Below, piece by piece: positions 1-9,395 of a DNA stretch of 64,000 nt. Made by a program: the position numbers and the translations under genes. Within the stretch, counting starts at the first letter, position 1; the number at the start of each line of letters is the position of its first letter. Where the stretch lies: NCBI GenBank assembly GCA_902363335.1, contig CABIZV010000003.1:437894-501893 (forward strand), read 5' to 3'. Origin of the DNA: Enterobacteriaceae bacterium (GTDB lineage: Bacteria; Pseudomonadota; Gammaproteobacteria; Enterobacterales; Enterobacteriaceae). The notes below the pieces were generated by a model. It did not search any database. It was given only the letters and a program-made list of their open reading frames with translations, and was not told where the DNA came from.

Positions 1-53
1 GAGCTTGTTATTAAAAGCCTATAAAAATGAACGGTAGGGTGAGATATATTGCG

Positions 54-135
54 GTAGCCCGGGCGAGGCGTTTTAACGCCGACGCCGGGGAGGCTGTGGA
101 GCCTTTCCCGGCGTCGCTACGCTCGGCCGGGCTAC
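54..135. repeat. REP/BIME-type palindromic pair
   Basis: The stretch begins GTAGCCCGG and ends with its inverse CCGGGCTAC, with GACGCCGGG and CCCGGCGTC arms inside. This is the structure of paired repetitive extragenic palindromes. It lies just downstream of yhgF. Such units may stabilise the mRNA 3' end or bind gyrase/IHF; that role is family knowledge and is not shown here. Confidence 0.8.
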
Positions 136-154
136 TTGTTACTATTTAGTCGTT

Positions 155-226
155 GTAGGCCGGATAAGGCGCAGCCGCCATCCGGCAATCCGTATTGCCC
201 GATGGCGCTACGCTCATCGGGCCTAC
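155..226. repeat. REP element of the second type
   Basis: It begins GTAGGCCGGATAAGGCG and ends with CATCGGGCCTAC, the usual enterobacterial REP consensus and its inverted partner. It sits immediately before the yhgF stop codon end. A similar unit recurs at 5503-5579, 9330-9366 and 40591-40872. Confidence 0.85.
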
Positions 227-231
227 AAGGC

Positions 232-2568
232 TTAGCGTTTTTTGCCCATCGCGGCGGCAAGCGCATCCATCATCGCGCTATTACCGGCAGGCTGTGCTTC
301 ACGACCGCGTGGTTTGGCGGCTTTTGCGGCCGGGCGATTATTGCCCTGGCTGCGTTCGTTACCGCCTGCGCTGCGACGGGCATTGGTTTCGCCCGGCTGC
401 TCGTCCAGACGCATGGTCAGTGCGATGCGCTTACGTTGCAGGTCAACTTCCAGCACTTTCACTTTGACGATATCGCCCGCTTTTACCACGGTATGGGGAT
501 CTTCAACGAACTTATCTGCCAACGATGAAATGTGTACCAGACCATCCTGATGCACACCGATATCAACAAACGCGCCAAAGTTGGTAACGTTGGTCACGGC
601 ACCTTCCAGTACCATTCCCGGCAGCAGATCGTTCATGGTTTCAACGCCATCGGCGAACTTCGCGGTTTTAAACTCAGGACGCGGATCGCGGCCCGGTTTT
701 TCCAGCTCTTTGATGATGTCGGTGACGGTAGGCACACCAAAACGCTCGTCGGTAAACTCGGAGGCTTTCAGGCCGCGCAGTTCGTCGCTGTTACCCATCA
801 GATCTTTGAGCGCCTGCTGGGTGGCAGCCAGAATACGTTCGACCACCGGATACGCTTCCGGGTGGACGGTTGAGGCATCCAGCGGGTTATCGCCGTGATT
901 GATACGCAAGAAGCCGGCGCACTGCTCAAAGGCTTTTGGCCCCAGTCGACTCACCTTCAGCAACTGCTGACGGTTCTGGAACTGACCGTTCTCATCACGC
1001 CAGGCGACAATGTTCTGCGCCATCATGCGGGTTAAGCCCGCCACGCGGGTAAGCAGCGGTACGGAGGCGGTATTGAGGTCAACGCCTACGGCGTTCACAC
1101 AGTCTTCCACTACCGCGTCCAGCCTACGTGCCAGTTGAGTCTGGCTGACGTCGTGCTGGTACTGGCCAACGCCGATCGATTTCGGATCGATTTTCACAAG
1201 CTCCGCCAGCGGATCCTGCAAACGACGGGCGATAGACACCGCACCACGCAGGGAAACGTCAAGGTCAGGGAACTCCTGTGCGGCCAGTTCAGAGGCAGAA
1301 TAGACGGATGCGCCCGCTTCGCTGACGATCACCTTCTGAGCGGTGACTTTCGGGAACTGCTGCTGAACATCGAGGAAGAATCGCTCGGTTTCGCGCGAGG
1401 CGGTACCGTTACCGATAGCCACCAGTTCTACGTTATGCTTTTCGCACAGCGCGGCGACGACCATTGCGGCTTTCGCTGCCTGACCAGTATGTGGGTAAAT
1501 AGTATCGGTGGCGACCAGTTTACCGGTGCCATCAACCACCGCCACTTTGACGCCGGTGCGCAGGCCTGGATCGAGGCCCATCGTGGCGCGCAGGCCAGCC
1601 GGGGCAGCCATCAGCAGGTCGTGCATATTGCGGGCGAAAACGTTAATCGCTTCGTCTTCCGCGCGCTCGCGCACGGTGCCCATCAGCTCGGTTTCAAGGT
1701 GCATCAGTATTTTGATGCGCCATGTCCAACTGATCACCGCTTTACGCCAGCTGTCCGCCGGGGCGTTGTTCAGACGCAGGCCGAGGTGATCGATAATAAT
1801 CTGTTCGCAGTAGCTCTCTTTTGGCGGCTCGTCGAACTGCGGGTCAGCATTTAAAGAAAGCTGCAGCACACCTTCATTGCGTCCGCGGAACATGGCCAAC
1901 GCGCGGTGAGAAGGGGTGGTAGAAATCGGTTCGTGATGGTCGAAGTAGTCGCGGAATTTTGCGCCTTCCTCTTCTTTGCCGCTGACCACGGTGGCGACCA
2001 GATGGGCGTTTTTCCACAGGTAGTCACGTACTTTTGCCAGCAGCGCGGCGTCTTCAGCGAAACGCTCCATCAGAATATAGCGCGCGCCATCGAGGGCGGC
2101 TTTGGTATCGGCAACGCCTTTATCGGCATCGATAAACTTCTCGGCTTCCGTTTCCGGCGTGTGGGACGGGTCGTTCCACAGCAGCTCGGCCAGCGGTTCC
2201 AGACCGGCTTCAATGGCTATCTGTCCGCGCGTGCGGCGCTTTTGTTTGTAGGGCAGGTAGAGATCTTCGAGCTCGGTTTTGTTCAGCGTACCGTTGATCG
2301 CTTTTTCAAGCTCTTCGGTCAGCTTGCCTTGTTCACCGATCGATTTCAGGATGGTCTGACGACGATCTTCCAGCTCACGCAAATACCCCAGTCGGGTTTC
2401 CAGATTACGCAGTTGCGTATCATCCAGACCGCCTGTGACTTCCTTACGATAACGTGCGATAAACGGCACGGTGTTCCCTTCATCAAGCAGGCGAACGGCG
2501 GATTCCACCTGTTCTGCTCTGGCCTGAAGTTCACCCGCAATAATGCGGCAGAGCGAATCATTCAACAT
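232..2568 (-). CDS. yhgF: Tex-family RNA-binding transcription accessory protein YhgF
   Basis: A 778-residue protein of the Tex family, cytoplasmic nucleic-acid-binding proteins linked to transcription and RNA handling. The N-terminal half is helical, followed by a YqgF/RuvC-like fold (GLDPGLRTGVKVAVVD near residue 330), helix-hairpin-helix repeats around 490-560 and an S1 RNA-binding domain near 650-720 (GAFVDIGVHQDGLVHIS). The tail after the S1 domain is basic and of low complexity (Gly/Asn/Arg/Ala). Length agrees with E. coli YhgF. It is transcribed away from greB; the feo genes would be expected beyond the left edge. The exact cellular role is not settled for this family. Confidence 0.95.
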   Translation of the reverse strand: MLNDSLCRIIAGELQARAEQVESAVRLLDEGNTVPFIARYRKEVTGGLDDTQLRNLETRLGYLRELEDRRQTILKSIGEQGKLTEELEKAINGTLNKTELEDLYLPYKQKRRTRGQIAIEAGLEPLAELLWNDPSHTPETEAEKFIDADKGVADTKAALDGARYILMERFAEDAALLAKVRDYLWKNAHLVATVVSGKEEEGAKFRDYFDHHEPISTTPSHRALAMFRGRNEGVLQLSLNADPQFDEPPKESYCEQIIIDHLGLRLNNAPADSWRKAVISWTWRIKILMHLETELMGTVRERAEDEAINVFARNMHDLLMAAPAGLRATMGLDPGLRTGVKVAVVDGTGKLVATDTIYPHTGQAAKAAMVVAALCEKHNVELVAIGNGTASRETERFFLDVQQQFPKVTAQKVIVSEAGASVYSASELAAQEFPDLDVSLRGAVSIARRLQDPLAELVKIDPKSIGVGQYQHDVSQTQLARRLDAVVEDCVNAVGVDLNTASVPLLTRVAGLTRMMAQNIVAWRDENGQFQNRQQLLKVSRLGPKAFEQCAGFLRINHGDNPLDASTVHPEAYPVVERILAATQQALKDLMGNSDELRGLKASEFTDERFGVPTVTDIIKELEKPGRDPRPEFKTAKFADGVETMNDLLPGMVLEGAVTNVTNFGAFVDIGVHQDGLVHISSLADKFVEDPHTVVKAGDIVKVKVLEVDLQRKRIALTMRLDEQPGETNARRSAGGNERSQGNNRPAAKAAKPRGREAQPAGNSAMMDALAAAMGKKR

Positions 2569-2666
2569 GGCTTGGTTTCACTGTTAGGTCATAAAATCAG
2601 GGGACAGTTATACGGATTGACCGGCAAAAATGCCAGTCGTCAGCCGGGGCTTCGGAATGTTCCGGC

Positions 2667-3140
2667 TCATTTCACGTATTCAATTTCGTTTACATACCAG
2701 CTGGCTTCTCCCGCCGGTGTGTTCACTAAGGCGAGATCGCCCACCTCTTTTTTAAGCAGCGCGCGGGCCATCGGCGAGTCGATGGAGATATAATCTTTAC
2801 GACCAAAAATTTCATCGTAACCGACAATACGAAAACGCTTGGTTTCACCGTCGTCGTTTTCAATTTCAACCCACGCACCAAAAAACACTTTGCCTTCCTG
2901 CTGAGGCGAATAATCCACAATCCTCAGGTTCTCCAGGCATTTGGTTAAATAACGCACGCGGCGATCGATTTCTCTCAAGCGTTTTTTATTATATTGATAG
3001 TCCGCATTTTCACTGCGATCGCCGAGACTGGCGGCCCAGGTCACTTTTTTGGTGACTTCCGGGCGTTCTTCGCGCCAAAGATAATCCATCTCTTTTTTGA
3101 GCTTTTCGTACCCTTCACGGGTGATCAACGGTGTTTTCAT
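2667..3140 (-). CDS. greB: Transcription elongation factor GreB
   Basis: A 157-residue GreA/GreB-family protein that enters the RNA polymerase secondary channel and stimulates cleavage of backtracked transcripts. The N-terminal coiled coil (about residues 1-75) carries the basic patch, and the C-terminal FKBP-like domain follows (GAWVEIENDDGETKRF, then SIDSPMARALLKKEVGD). The second motif is shared by all Gre factors. Length is that of E. coli GreB (158). It is divergent from ompR, as in E. coli. The start is the ATG of MKTPLITREGYEKLKKE, the family N-terminus. Confidence 0.97.
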   Translation of the reverse strand: MKTPLITREGYEKLKKEMDYLWREERPEVTKKVTWAASLGDRSENADYQYNKKRLREIDRRVRYLTKCLENLRIVDYSPQQEGKVFFGAWVEIENDDGETKRFRIVGYDEIFGRKDYISIDSPMARALLKKEVGDLALVNTPAGEASWYVNEIEYVK

Positions 3141-3371
3141 CTTTTAGTGCTTACCTGGCTGTCGAGTAATCAATGCGCACAATACGTATTACGCCAGCAT
3201 ACCGACAGAATAAATAATGTGTACTAAGATTCATTGTATACTTAACTTGCTGTTAAATATGCTTTGTAACAATTTAGCCTGGAATATATACCAGATTTTG
3301 CTGGTCGTACGTTCAGGCTTTTTTGAGAATACGTACTAATTAATTGTTGCGAACCTTTGGGAGTAAAAACA

Positions 3372-4091
3372 ATGCAAGAGAATTATAAGATTCTGGTTGT
3401 GGATGACGACATGCGCCTGCGCGCGCTGCTGGAGCGTTACCTGACCGAGCAGGGCTTCCAGGTTCGAAGTGTCGCTAACGCCGAACAGATGGACCGCTTG
3501 CTGACGCGCGAATCTTTCCATCTGATGGTGCTCGATTTAATGCTGCCTGGCGAAGATGGCCTGTCTATTTGCCGTCGTCTGCGTAGCCAAAGTAACCCGA
3601 TGCCGATCATTATGGTGACGGCGAAAGGGGAAGAAGTTGACCGTATCGTTGGCCTGGAAATTGGCGCCGACGACTACATTCCAAAACCGTTCAACCCGCG
3701 TGAACTGCTGGCCCGTATCCGTGCGGTACTGCGTCGCCAGGCCAACGAGCTGCCGGGCGCCCCTTCTCAGGAAGAAGCGGTGATTGCCTTCGGTAAGTTT
3801 AAGCTCAACCTCGGCACCCGCGAAATGTTCCGTGAAGATGAGCCTATGCCGCTGACCAGCGGTGAGTTTGCCGTGCTGAAAGCGCTGGTAAGCCATCCGC
3901 GTGAGCCGCTGTCTCGTGACAAGCTGATGAATCTGGCGCGTGGTCGCGAATACTCAGCGATGGAGCGTTCTATCGACGTACAGATCTCGCGTCTGCGTCG
4001 CATGGTGGAAGAAGATCCGGCGCACCCGCGCTATATTCAGACCGTCTGGGGTCTGGGCTATGTATTCGTCCCGGACGGTTCTAAAGCATGA
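3372..4091 (+). CDS. ompR: Osmoregulatory response regulator OmpR
   Basis: A 239-residue OmpR. The receiver domain has the acidic pair at residues 11-12, phospho-acceptor Asp55 (VLDLMLPGEDG) and a conserved lysine in KPFNPREL. A winged-helix DNA-binding domain follows from about residue 135. It is phosphorylated by EnvZ and controls porin and other envelope genes. The ATG at 3372 is chosen over an upstream TTG at 3357 because it gives the known N-terminus MQENYKILVVDDD and follows a GGGAG ribosome site. Its stop overlaps the envZ start (ATGA), indicating translational coupling. Confidence 0.98.
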   Translation: MQENYKILVVDDDMRLRALLERYLTEQGFQVRSVANAEQMDRLLTRESFHLMVLDLMLPGEDGLSICRRLRSQSNPMPIIMVTAKGEEVDRIVGLEIGADDYIPKPFNPRELLARIRAVLRRQANELPGAPSQEEAVIAFGKFKLNLGTREMFREDEPMPLTSGEFAVLKALVSHPREPLSRDKLMNLARGREYSAMERSIDVQISRLRRMVEEDPAHPRYIQTVWGLGYVFVPDGSKA

Positions 4092-5440
4092 GGCGACTGC
4101 GCTTCTCGCCACGAAGTTCGTTTGCCCGCACGTTGTTGTTGATTGTCACTCTGCTGTTTGTCAGCCTTGTGACAACCTATCTGGTCGTGCTGAACTTTGC
4201 GATTTTGCCAAGCCTGCAGCAGTTTAATAAGGTTCTCGCCTACGAAGTCCGTATGCTGATGACCGATAAACTGCAGCTGGAAGACGGGACGCAGCTTGTC
4301 GTGCCGCCGGCATTTCGCCGCGAGATTTATCGTGAGCTCGGTATCTCACTGTATTCTGATGAAGCCGCAGAGGAAGCGGGGCTTCGTTGGGCGCAGCACT
4401 ATGAGTTTTTAAGTCAACAGATGGCCCAGCAGCTTGGTGGGCCGACTGAAGTTCGCGTTGAGGTGAACAAAAGCTCCCCGGTGGTCTGGTTAAAGACCTG
4501 GCTGTCACCCAATATCTGGGTGCGCGTGCCGCTGACTGAAATCCATCAGGGCGACTTCTCCCCACTCTTCCGTTATACCCTGGCGATTATGCTGCTGGCG
4601 ATAGGCGGCGCATGGCTGTTTATCCGCATCCAGAACCGACCCTTAGTCGATCTTGAGCATGCCGCGCTACAGGTCGGCAAAGGGATTATTCCGCCGCCGC
4701 TACGTGAATATGGTGCGTCGGAGGTGCGTTCGGTGACTCGTGCCTTTAACCATATGGCCGCAGGCGTGAAGCAGCTATCGGACGACCGCACGTTGCTGAT
4801 GGCCGGGGTGAGTCATGATTTACGTACCCCGCTGACGCGCATTCGTCTGGCGACCGAAATGATGAGCGAACAAGATGGCTATCTTGCTGAATCAATAAAC
4901 AAAGATATTGAAGAGTGCAACGCCATTATCGAGCAGTTCATTGACTACCTGCGTACCGGTCAGGAGATGCCGCTCGAGTTTATCGATCTTAACGCCGTGC
5001 TCGGCGAGGTGATTGCGGCGGAGAGTGGCTACGAGCGTGAGATCCAGACGGATTTGCTGGAGGACGATATTCCGGTGCGCGTGCATCCGCTGTCCATCAA
5101 GCGTGCGCTGGCGAATATGGTGGTGAATGCGGCGCGATACGGTAACGGCTGGATTAAAGTCAGCAGCGGTCGCGAAGCCCATCGTGCCTGGTTCCAGGTG
5201 GAAGATGACGGCCCGGGTATCAAGCCTGAGCAGCGTAAGCATCTGTTCCAGCCGTTTGTTCGCGGCGACAGCGCTCGTACCATTAGTGGAACAGGATTGG
5301 GGCTGGCAATCGTGCAGCGCATTATCGACAACCATAACGGGCTACTGGAGCTGGATACCAGCGAACGGGGTGGATTGTTGATTCGAGCCTGGCTGCCGGT
5401 GCCACCAAGCCGCGTGCAGGGGCCGACGAAAGAGAGCTAA
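4088..5440 (+). CDS. envZ: Osmosensor histidine kinase EnvZ
   Basis: A 450-residue inner-membrane sensor kinase and phosphatase for OmpR. It has a first transmembrane helix at about 15-37, a periplasmic domain, a second helix at about 160-179 and a HAMP linker at about 180-232. The DHp helix carries His243 in GVSHDLRTPLTR. The ATPase domain shows the N box (NMVVNAARYG), G1 (DDGPGI) and G2 (GTGLGLAIV). Length equals E. coli EnvZ. It is the second gene of the ompB operon and ends just before a strong terminator. Confidence 0.98.
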   Translation: MRRLRFSPRSSFARTLLLIVTLLFVSLVTTYLVVLNFAILPSLQQFNKVLAYEVRMLMTDKLQLEDGTQLVVPPAFRREIYRELGISLYSDEAAEEAGLRWAQHYEFLSQQMAQQLGGPTEVRVEVNKSSPVVWLKTWLSPNIWVRVPLTEIHQGDFSPLFRYTLAIMLLAIGGAWLFIRIQNRPLVDLEHAALQVGKGIIPPPLREYGASEVRSVTRAFNHMAAGVKQLSDDRTLLMAGVSHDLRTPLTRIRLATEMMSEQDGYLAESINKDIEECNAIIEQFIDYLRTGQEMPLEFIDLNAVLGEVIAAESGYEREIQTDLLEDDIPVRVHPLSIKRALANMVVNAARYGNGWIKVSSGREAHRAWFQVEDDGPGIKPEQRKHLFQPFVRGDSARTISGTGLGLAIVQRIIDNHNGLLELDTSERGGLLIRAWLPVPPSRVQGPTKES

Positions 5441-5441
5441 T

Positions 5442-5475
5442 AAAAAAACCGCTGGGGAGACCCGGCGGTTTTTTT
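5442..5475 (+). terminator. Rho-independent terminator after ompR-envZ
   Basis: A GC-rich stem (ACCGCTGGG / CCCGGCGGT type) is flanked by seven A on the left and seven T on the right. It begins right after the envZ stop and can act on both strands, so it may also stop transcripts leaving pckA. Confidence 0.9.
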
Positions 5476-5502
5476 ATGTCGGCACTGCGATGTTTTGCAC
5501 CT

Positions 5503-5579
5503 GTAGGCTTGATAAGCGAAGCGCCATCAGGCGAGCCGGTGCAAATTGCCGGATGGCAGCGTTGCCTTATCCGGCCTAC
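5503..5579. repeat. REP element between envZ and pckA
   Basis: It has GTAGGCTTGATAAGCG at the left and CCTTATCCGGCCTAC at the right, an inverted pair of REP units between two convergent genes. It ends four bases before the pckA stop codon. Confidence 0.8.
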
Positions 5580-5583
5580 TTGA

Positions 5584-7200
5584 TTACAGCTTCGGACCCG
5601 CGCTGACCAGCGCTGCGCCCGCTGGCGTATCGGTATATTTCTCGAAGTTTTCGATAAACAGATGCGCCAGTTTCTCAGCTTTCTCTTGCCACTGCTCCGG
5701 TGAACCATAGGTGCTGCGTGGGTCAAGGATATGGGTATCAACGCCCGGCAGCGAGGTTGGGATCTGCAGGTCAAACATTGGCAGAGTGAACGTTTCCGCG
5801 TTATCCAGCGAACCATCAAGGATGGCATCGATAATTGCGCGCGTGTCTTTAATCGAGATACGTTTGCCCGTGCCGTTCCAGCCGGTGTTAACCAGATACG
5901 CCTGCGCACCTGCGGCCTGCATGCGTTTCACCAACACTTCAGCGTACTGCGTTGGGTGCAGCGACAGGAATGCTGCGCCAAAACAGGCGGAGAAGGTTGG
6001 GGTTGGCTCGGTTACGCCACGCTCGGTGCCCGCCAGTTTGGCGGTGAAGCCGGACAGGAAGTGGTACTGCGTCTGGTCGGCGGTGAGGCGTGAAACCGGT
6101 GGCAACACCCCGAAGGCATCAGCGGTCAGGAAGATGACTTTCGTGGCATGACCCGCTTTCGACACTGGCTTGACGATATTGTCGATATGGTAAATCGGGT
6201 AAGAGACGCGGGTGTTTTCGGTTTTGGAACCATTGTCGAAATCAATGGTGCCATCTTCACGTACCACCACGTTTTCCAGCAGTGCATCGCGGCGGATGGC
6301 GTGATAGATATCCGGTTCTGCCGCTTCGGAAAGCTTAATGGTTTTCGCGTAGCAACCGCCTTCAAAGTTAAACACGCCGTCGTCGTCCCAGCCGTGTTCG
6401 TCATCGCCAATCAGACGACGCTTTGGATCGGTGGAGAGCGTTGTTTTACCGGTGCCGGACAAACCAAAGAACACCGCCACGTCACCTTTCTCGCCAACGT
6501 TCGCCGAACAGTGCATGGAGGCAATGCCTTTCAGCGGCAGCAGGTAGTTCATGATTGAGAACATCCCTTTTTTCATCTCGCCGCCGTACCAGGTACCGCC
6601 AATCAGCTGGATACGCTCTGTCAGGTTAAACGCGACAAAGTTCTCCGAATTCAGACCTTGTTCTTTCCACTGCGGATTAGTACATTTCGCGCCGTTCATC
6701 ACGATAAAGTCTGGCTTGAAAGTCTCAAGCTCTTCGTCGGTCGGGCGAATAAACATGTTTTTGACGAAGTGCGCCTGCCAGGCCACTTCAGTGATAAAAC
6801 GCACGGACAGGCGCGTGTCTTCGTTTGCACCGCAGTAGGCATCCACGATGAACAGGCGTTTGCCGGAAAGCTGTTGGGAGACAAGACCTTTCAGATGTTG
6901 CCAGATTTCAGGTGACAGAGGTTTGTTGTCATTTTTGCCGTTACCCTTATCAGACCACCAGACGGTGTCGCGGGTTGTCTCATCGCGAACGATGTATTTG
7001 TCTTTCGGAGAGCGGCCTGTAAAGATGCCGGTATCGACAGAAATTGCACCCAGGGTCGTCAATACACCACGTTCATAACCTTCCAGGTTAGGATCGAGCT
7101 CTTCTTGATACAATGTATCGTAGTCGGGGTTGTAGACGATATCCTGTGCGTCATTGATACCATAAGCCTTGAGGTCCTGCGGGGTTATACCGTTGCGCAT
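5584..7200 (-). CDS. pckA: Phosphoenolpyruvate carboxykinase (ATP)
   Basis: A 538-residue enzyme that converts oxaloacetate and ATP to PEP, CO2 and ADP, the entry step of gluconeogenesis. The kinase P-loop GLSGTGKT is at residues 246-253. Manganese-site residues of the family fall at about Lys211 and His230 (in KKGMFS and ASMHCSANVGEKGD), and the signature RLIGDDEHGWDD follows. Length matches E. coli Pck (540). The start gives MRNGITPQDLKAYGI behind a ribosome site. Two CRP-like sites lie upstream, in keeping with catabolite control of this gene in E. coli. Confidence 0.98.
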   Translation of the reverse strand: MRNGITPQDLKAYGINDAQDIVYNPDYDTLYQEELDPNLEGYERGVLTTLGAISVDTGIFTGRSPKDKYIVRDETTRDTVWWSDKGNGKNDNKPLSPEIWQHLKGLVSQQLSGKRLFIVDAYCGANEDTRLSVRFITEVAWQAHFVKNMFIRPTDEELETFKPDFIVMNGAKCTNPQWKEQGLNSENFVAFNLTERIQLIGGTWYGGEMKKGMFSIMNYLLPLKGIASMHCSANVGEKGDVAVFFGLSGTGKTTLSTDPKRRLIGDDEHGWDDDGVFNFEGGCYAKTIKLSEAAEPDIYHAIRRDALLENVVVREDGTIDFDNGSKTENTRVSYPIYHIDNIVKPVSKAGHATKVIFLTADAFGVLPPVSRLTADQTQYHFLSGFTAKLAGTERGVTEPTPTFSACFGAAFLSLHPTQYAEVLVKRMQAAGAQAYLVNTGWNGTGKRISIKDTRAIIDAILDGSLDNAETFTLPMFDLQIPTSLPGVDTHILDPRSTYGSPEQWQEKAEKLAHLFIENFEKYTDTPAGAALVSAGPKL

Positions 7201-7568
7201 TTCACTGCTCCTTAGCCAATATGTACTGCCACAAATTCTATGTGTATTTTGGGGTTGTTGACCGCGACCAGGCTCATAGATTTACGTATCCCGACAAACG
7301 TCTTACTTACGAAAACATTGTGACTCCTGTCACGAAGCGGCAGGGATTATGACAGGAAAAGCCGCATATTTGGCGTGAATGTTCTTAAATGGTTAAAAAA
7401 TAGTTTGATTTACGACATAAATGTGAAATCAATCTCATTTATGAAAGAAAACTACGTAATGCTTTCATGCATTAAAACGATTCACCTCGCTGAGCATAAT
7501 TTGTTTTATTGGTGCTGGTGGATACGCAAAAGAGCGTAATTAATGACCGCAGAAACGGGAATCTCGAT
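7201..7568. promoter_or_regulatory. Divergent promoter region pckA / yhgE with CRP-like sites
   Basis: This is a 368-bp AT-rich region between divergent genes. Two CRP-like sites are visible: TGTGA-CTCCTG-TCACG at 7319-7334 (one mismatch to TGTGA-N6-TCACA) and TGTGA-AATCAA-TCTCA at 7422-7437 (one mismatch). The first is placed to serve pckA. The second could serve either gene. I see no convincing -10/-35 pair and no small gene. Confidence 0.6.
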
Positions 7569-9284
7569 ATGGATGCTGTAAATTCTCTTTCCTCACCTAC
7601 CCGTTGGGGCATGGTGCTAACCGGGTTAGTACAAGGGTTTTTGTGCTATTTACTGACGGTTTACCTGATACCCAAGCACAGCGGATGGATGTTTTATGCA
7701 TTGCCGGGAAGCCTGGCATTATCTTCTGTGGTGTTGTTCTCCGTCGTCTCTTTCAAACAGCGCGCGCTGTGGGTCTGGTCGGCGCTAATCCTGGCGGTGG
7801 TTTTGGGGATGGGCGGCTGGCTTAAAAGCAGCCTTAGCGCAGAAGATAGCTGGCGGCAGTACGCTATCCTGTGGGATTACGGCTGGTGCCTGATACTCAT
7901 GGTGCTATTAATCCTGCCGTGGATGCAGTACCGGCTTCAGACAGAGCCCGGCGTGACCCGTTACGCCCATTTTTATACCCAGCAGTGGCAGAACATATTA
8001 ACGCTTTTGCTGATTGCCATTGCCAACGGCCTGGTGTGGCTGATTTTGCTGCTATGGAGCGGCCTGTTTAAGCTAGCCAATATCGAATTTTTCAATAAGC
8101 TGTTCTTTGAAACCGAGTGGTTTGTCTACCTGGTGATTGGTCTGGTGACGTCGCTTGCGGTAATTCTCGCGCGTCAGCATCCACGGCTCATCGTCGCCAT
8201 CCAGAAATTACTTACGCTGATTGCGACCGGCCTGTTGCCGCTCGTGTCGCTATTGGTACTGTTGTTCCTGCTGACATTGCCGTTTACGGGGTTGTCGGTG
8301 ATTTCACAACGTATCTCGACCGCCGGTCTGTTTTCAGTGCTGGCGCTGATTCAGCTGCTTTTAACGGCCATAGTGTGGGAGCCGCACAAACCGCAGCTTG
8401 GCTATCCACGCGCGTTACGCTATCTCATCCAGACGGCGATAATAGTGACACCTATCTATCCGCTGCTTGCCGGATGGGCGCTGTGGCTGCGCGTTGGTCA
8501 GTACGGCTGGACTTCCGAGCGTTTGCAAGGTGCATTGGCGGTTACCGTGCTAGTGGTCTGGTCGGTCGGTTATCTGATAAGCCTACTGCGCCATCGCCAG
8601 AATCCTTGCGCGTCTATGGGCAAGATACATCTGGGCGTGTCGCTACTGGGATTAACGCTGCTGGTTCTGCTACACACACCGGTACTCGATAGCTGGCGCA
8701 TCAGCGTCAACAGCCATATGGCTCGCTATCACAGCGGTAAAATTAAAGCCGATCAAATCAGCCTGTATATGCTTTCGTACAGCGGTAAGCCGGGCCGTGA
8801 AGCGATGCTGGCGCTTCAGAACGATCCTGAGTTTATCAAAGATGCTAAACGCAAGCGTGAGCTTACCCAACTGCTTAACGGCGATCTCGGTAACGCACAA
8901 TTAACGGCAGCGATGCTGGCGAAAAATGTGATGGTGACCTCGGGTAGTCTGCCGCCGGATAAATCGTTGTGGGATGCGGTTATTGGACTGCATTACAGAG
9001 TGGAATCATGTCGTGAGACAGACAGCTGTGTGCTGGTAAGTCAGGATTTGAACGGCGATGGGCAGCCAGAGCAAGTGCTGTACGCGTTTGGTGACAATGT
9101 GCTGCTGGTATTCAGCCGTGGCGAGAAGGGCTGGGAATTTAAAGCCGAGACGAACCTGCCTGAAGGTGTGACAAAGGCGGTGCTACTGAAGGCGGTACGC
9201 GAAGGGAAGGTTGGGGCAAAACCGAAAGCCTGGCACGATATCACCTTAGGGGATGAGACCGTGGTGCTGGAATATCGGCGGTAG
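7569..9284 (+). CDS. yhgE: Membrane protein YhgE
   Basis: A 571-residue inner-membrane protein at the position of E. coli yhgE (between pck and hslO). The first about 370 residues are strongly hydrophobic and hold roughly ten membrane helices (for example GLVQGFLCYLLTVYLI, ILVMVL-type stretches and LLVLLFLLTLPF). The last about 200 residues are soluble, with an EF-hand-like DLNGDGQPE loop. The function is unknown. The ATG at 7569 (MDAVNSLSSPTRWG) is preferred over an in-frame TTG at 7509: it has a GGGA site eight bases upstream and gives the family length. Confidence 0.85.
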   Translation: MDAVNSLSSPTRWGMVLTGLVQGFLCYLLTVYLIPKHSGWMFYALPGSLALSSVVLFSVVSFKQRALWVWSALILAVVLGMGGWLKSSLSAEDSWRQYAILWDYGWCLILMVLLILPWMQYRLQTEPGVTRYAHFYTQQWQNILTLLLIAIANGLVWLILLLWSGLFKLANIEFFNKLFFETEWFVYLVIGLVTSLAVILARQHPRLIVAIQKLLTLIATGLLPLVSLLVLLFLLTLPFTGLSVISQRISTAGLFSVLALIQLLLTAIVWEPHKPQLGYPRALRYLIQTAIIVTPIYPLLAGWALWLRVGQYGWTSERLQGALAVTVLVVWSVGYLISLLRHRQNPCASMGKIHLGVSLLGLTLLVLLHTPVLDSWRISVNSHMARYHSGKIKADQISLYMLSYSGKPGREAMLALQNDPEFIKDAKRKRELTQLLNGDLGNAQLTAAMLAKNVMVTSGSLPPDKSLWDAVIGLHYRVESCRETDSCVLVSQDLNGDGQPEQVLYAFGDNVLLVFSRGEKGWEFKAETNLPEGVTKAVLLKAVREGKVGAKPKAWHDITLGDETVVLEYRR

Positions 9285-9295
9285 TGCAAGGGCTT

Positions 9296-9366
9296 CCCGG
9301 CGTCACTGCGTTCGGCCGGGCTACCGATTGGTGTAGGCCGGATAAGGCGTAGCCGCCATCCGGCAA
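9296..9366. repeat. REP units between yhgE and hslO
   Basis: A half unit (CCCGGCGTCACTGCG…CGGCCGGGCTAC) is followed by GTAGGCCGGATAAGGCG…CGCCATCCGGCAA. Both common REP subtypes found elsewhere in the window sit side by side between two convergent genes. Confidence 0.75.
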
Positions 9367-9395
9367 TCTGCGCGCCGCCGGGAGAGACTTCAGAC

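Noticed and set aside
3357..3371. Upstream TTG start for ompR
   Set aside because: It would add five residues not present in OmpR and would cover the ribosome site of the ATG at 3372.
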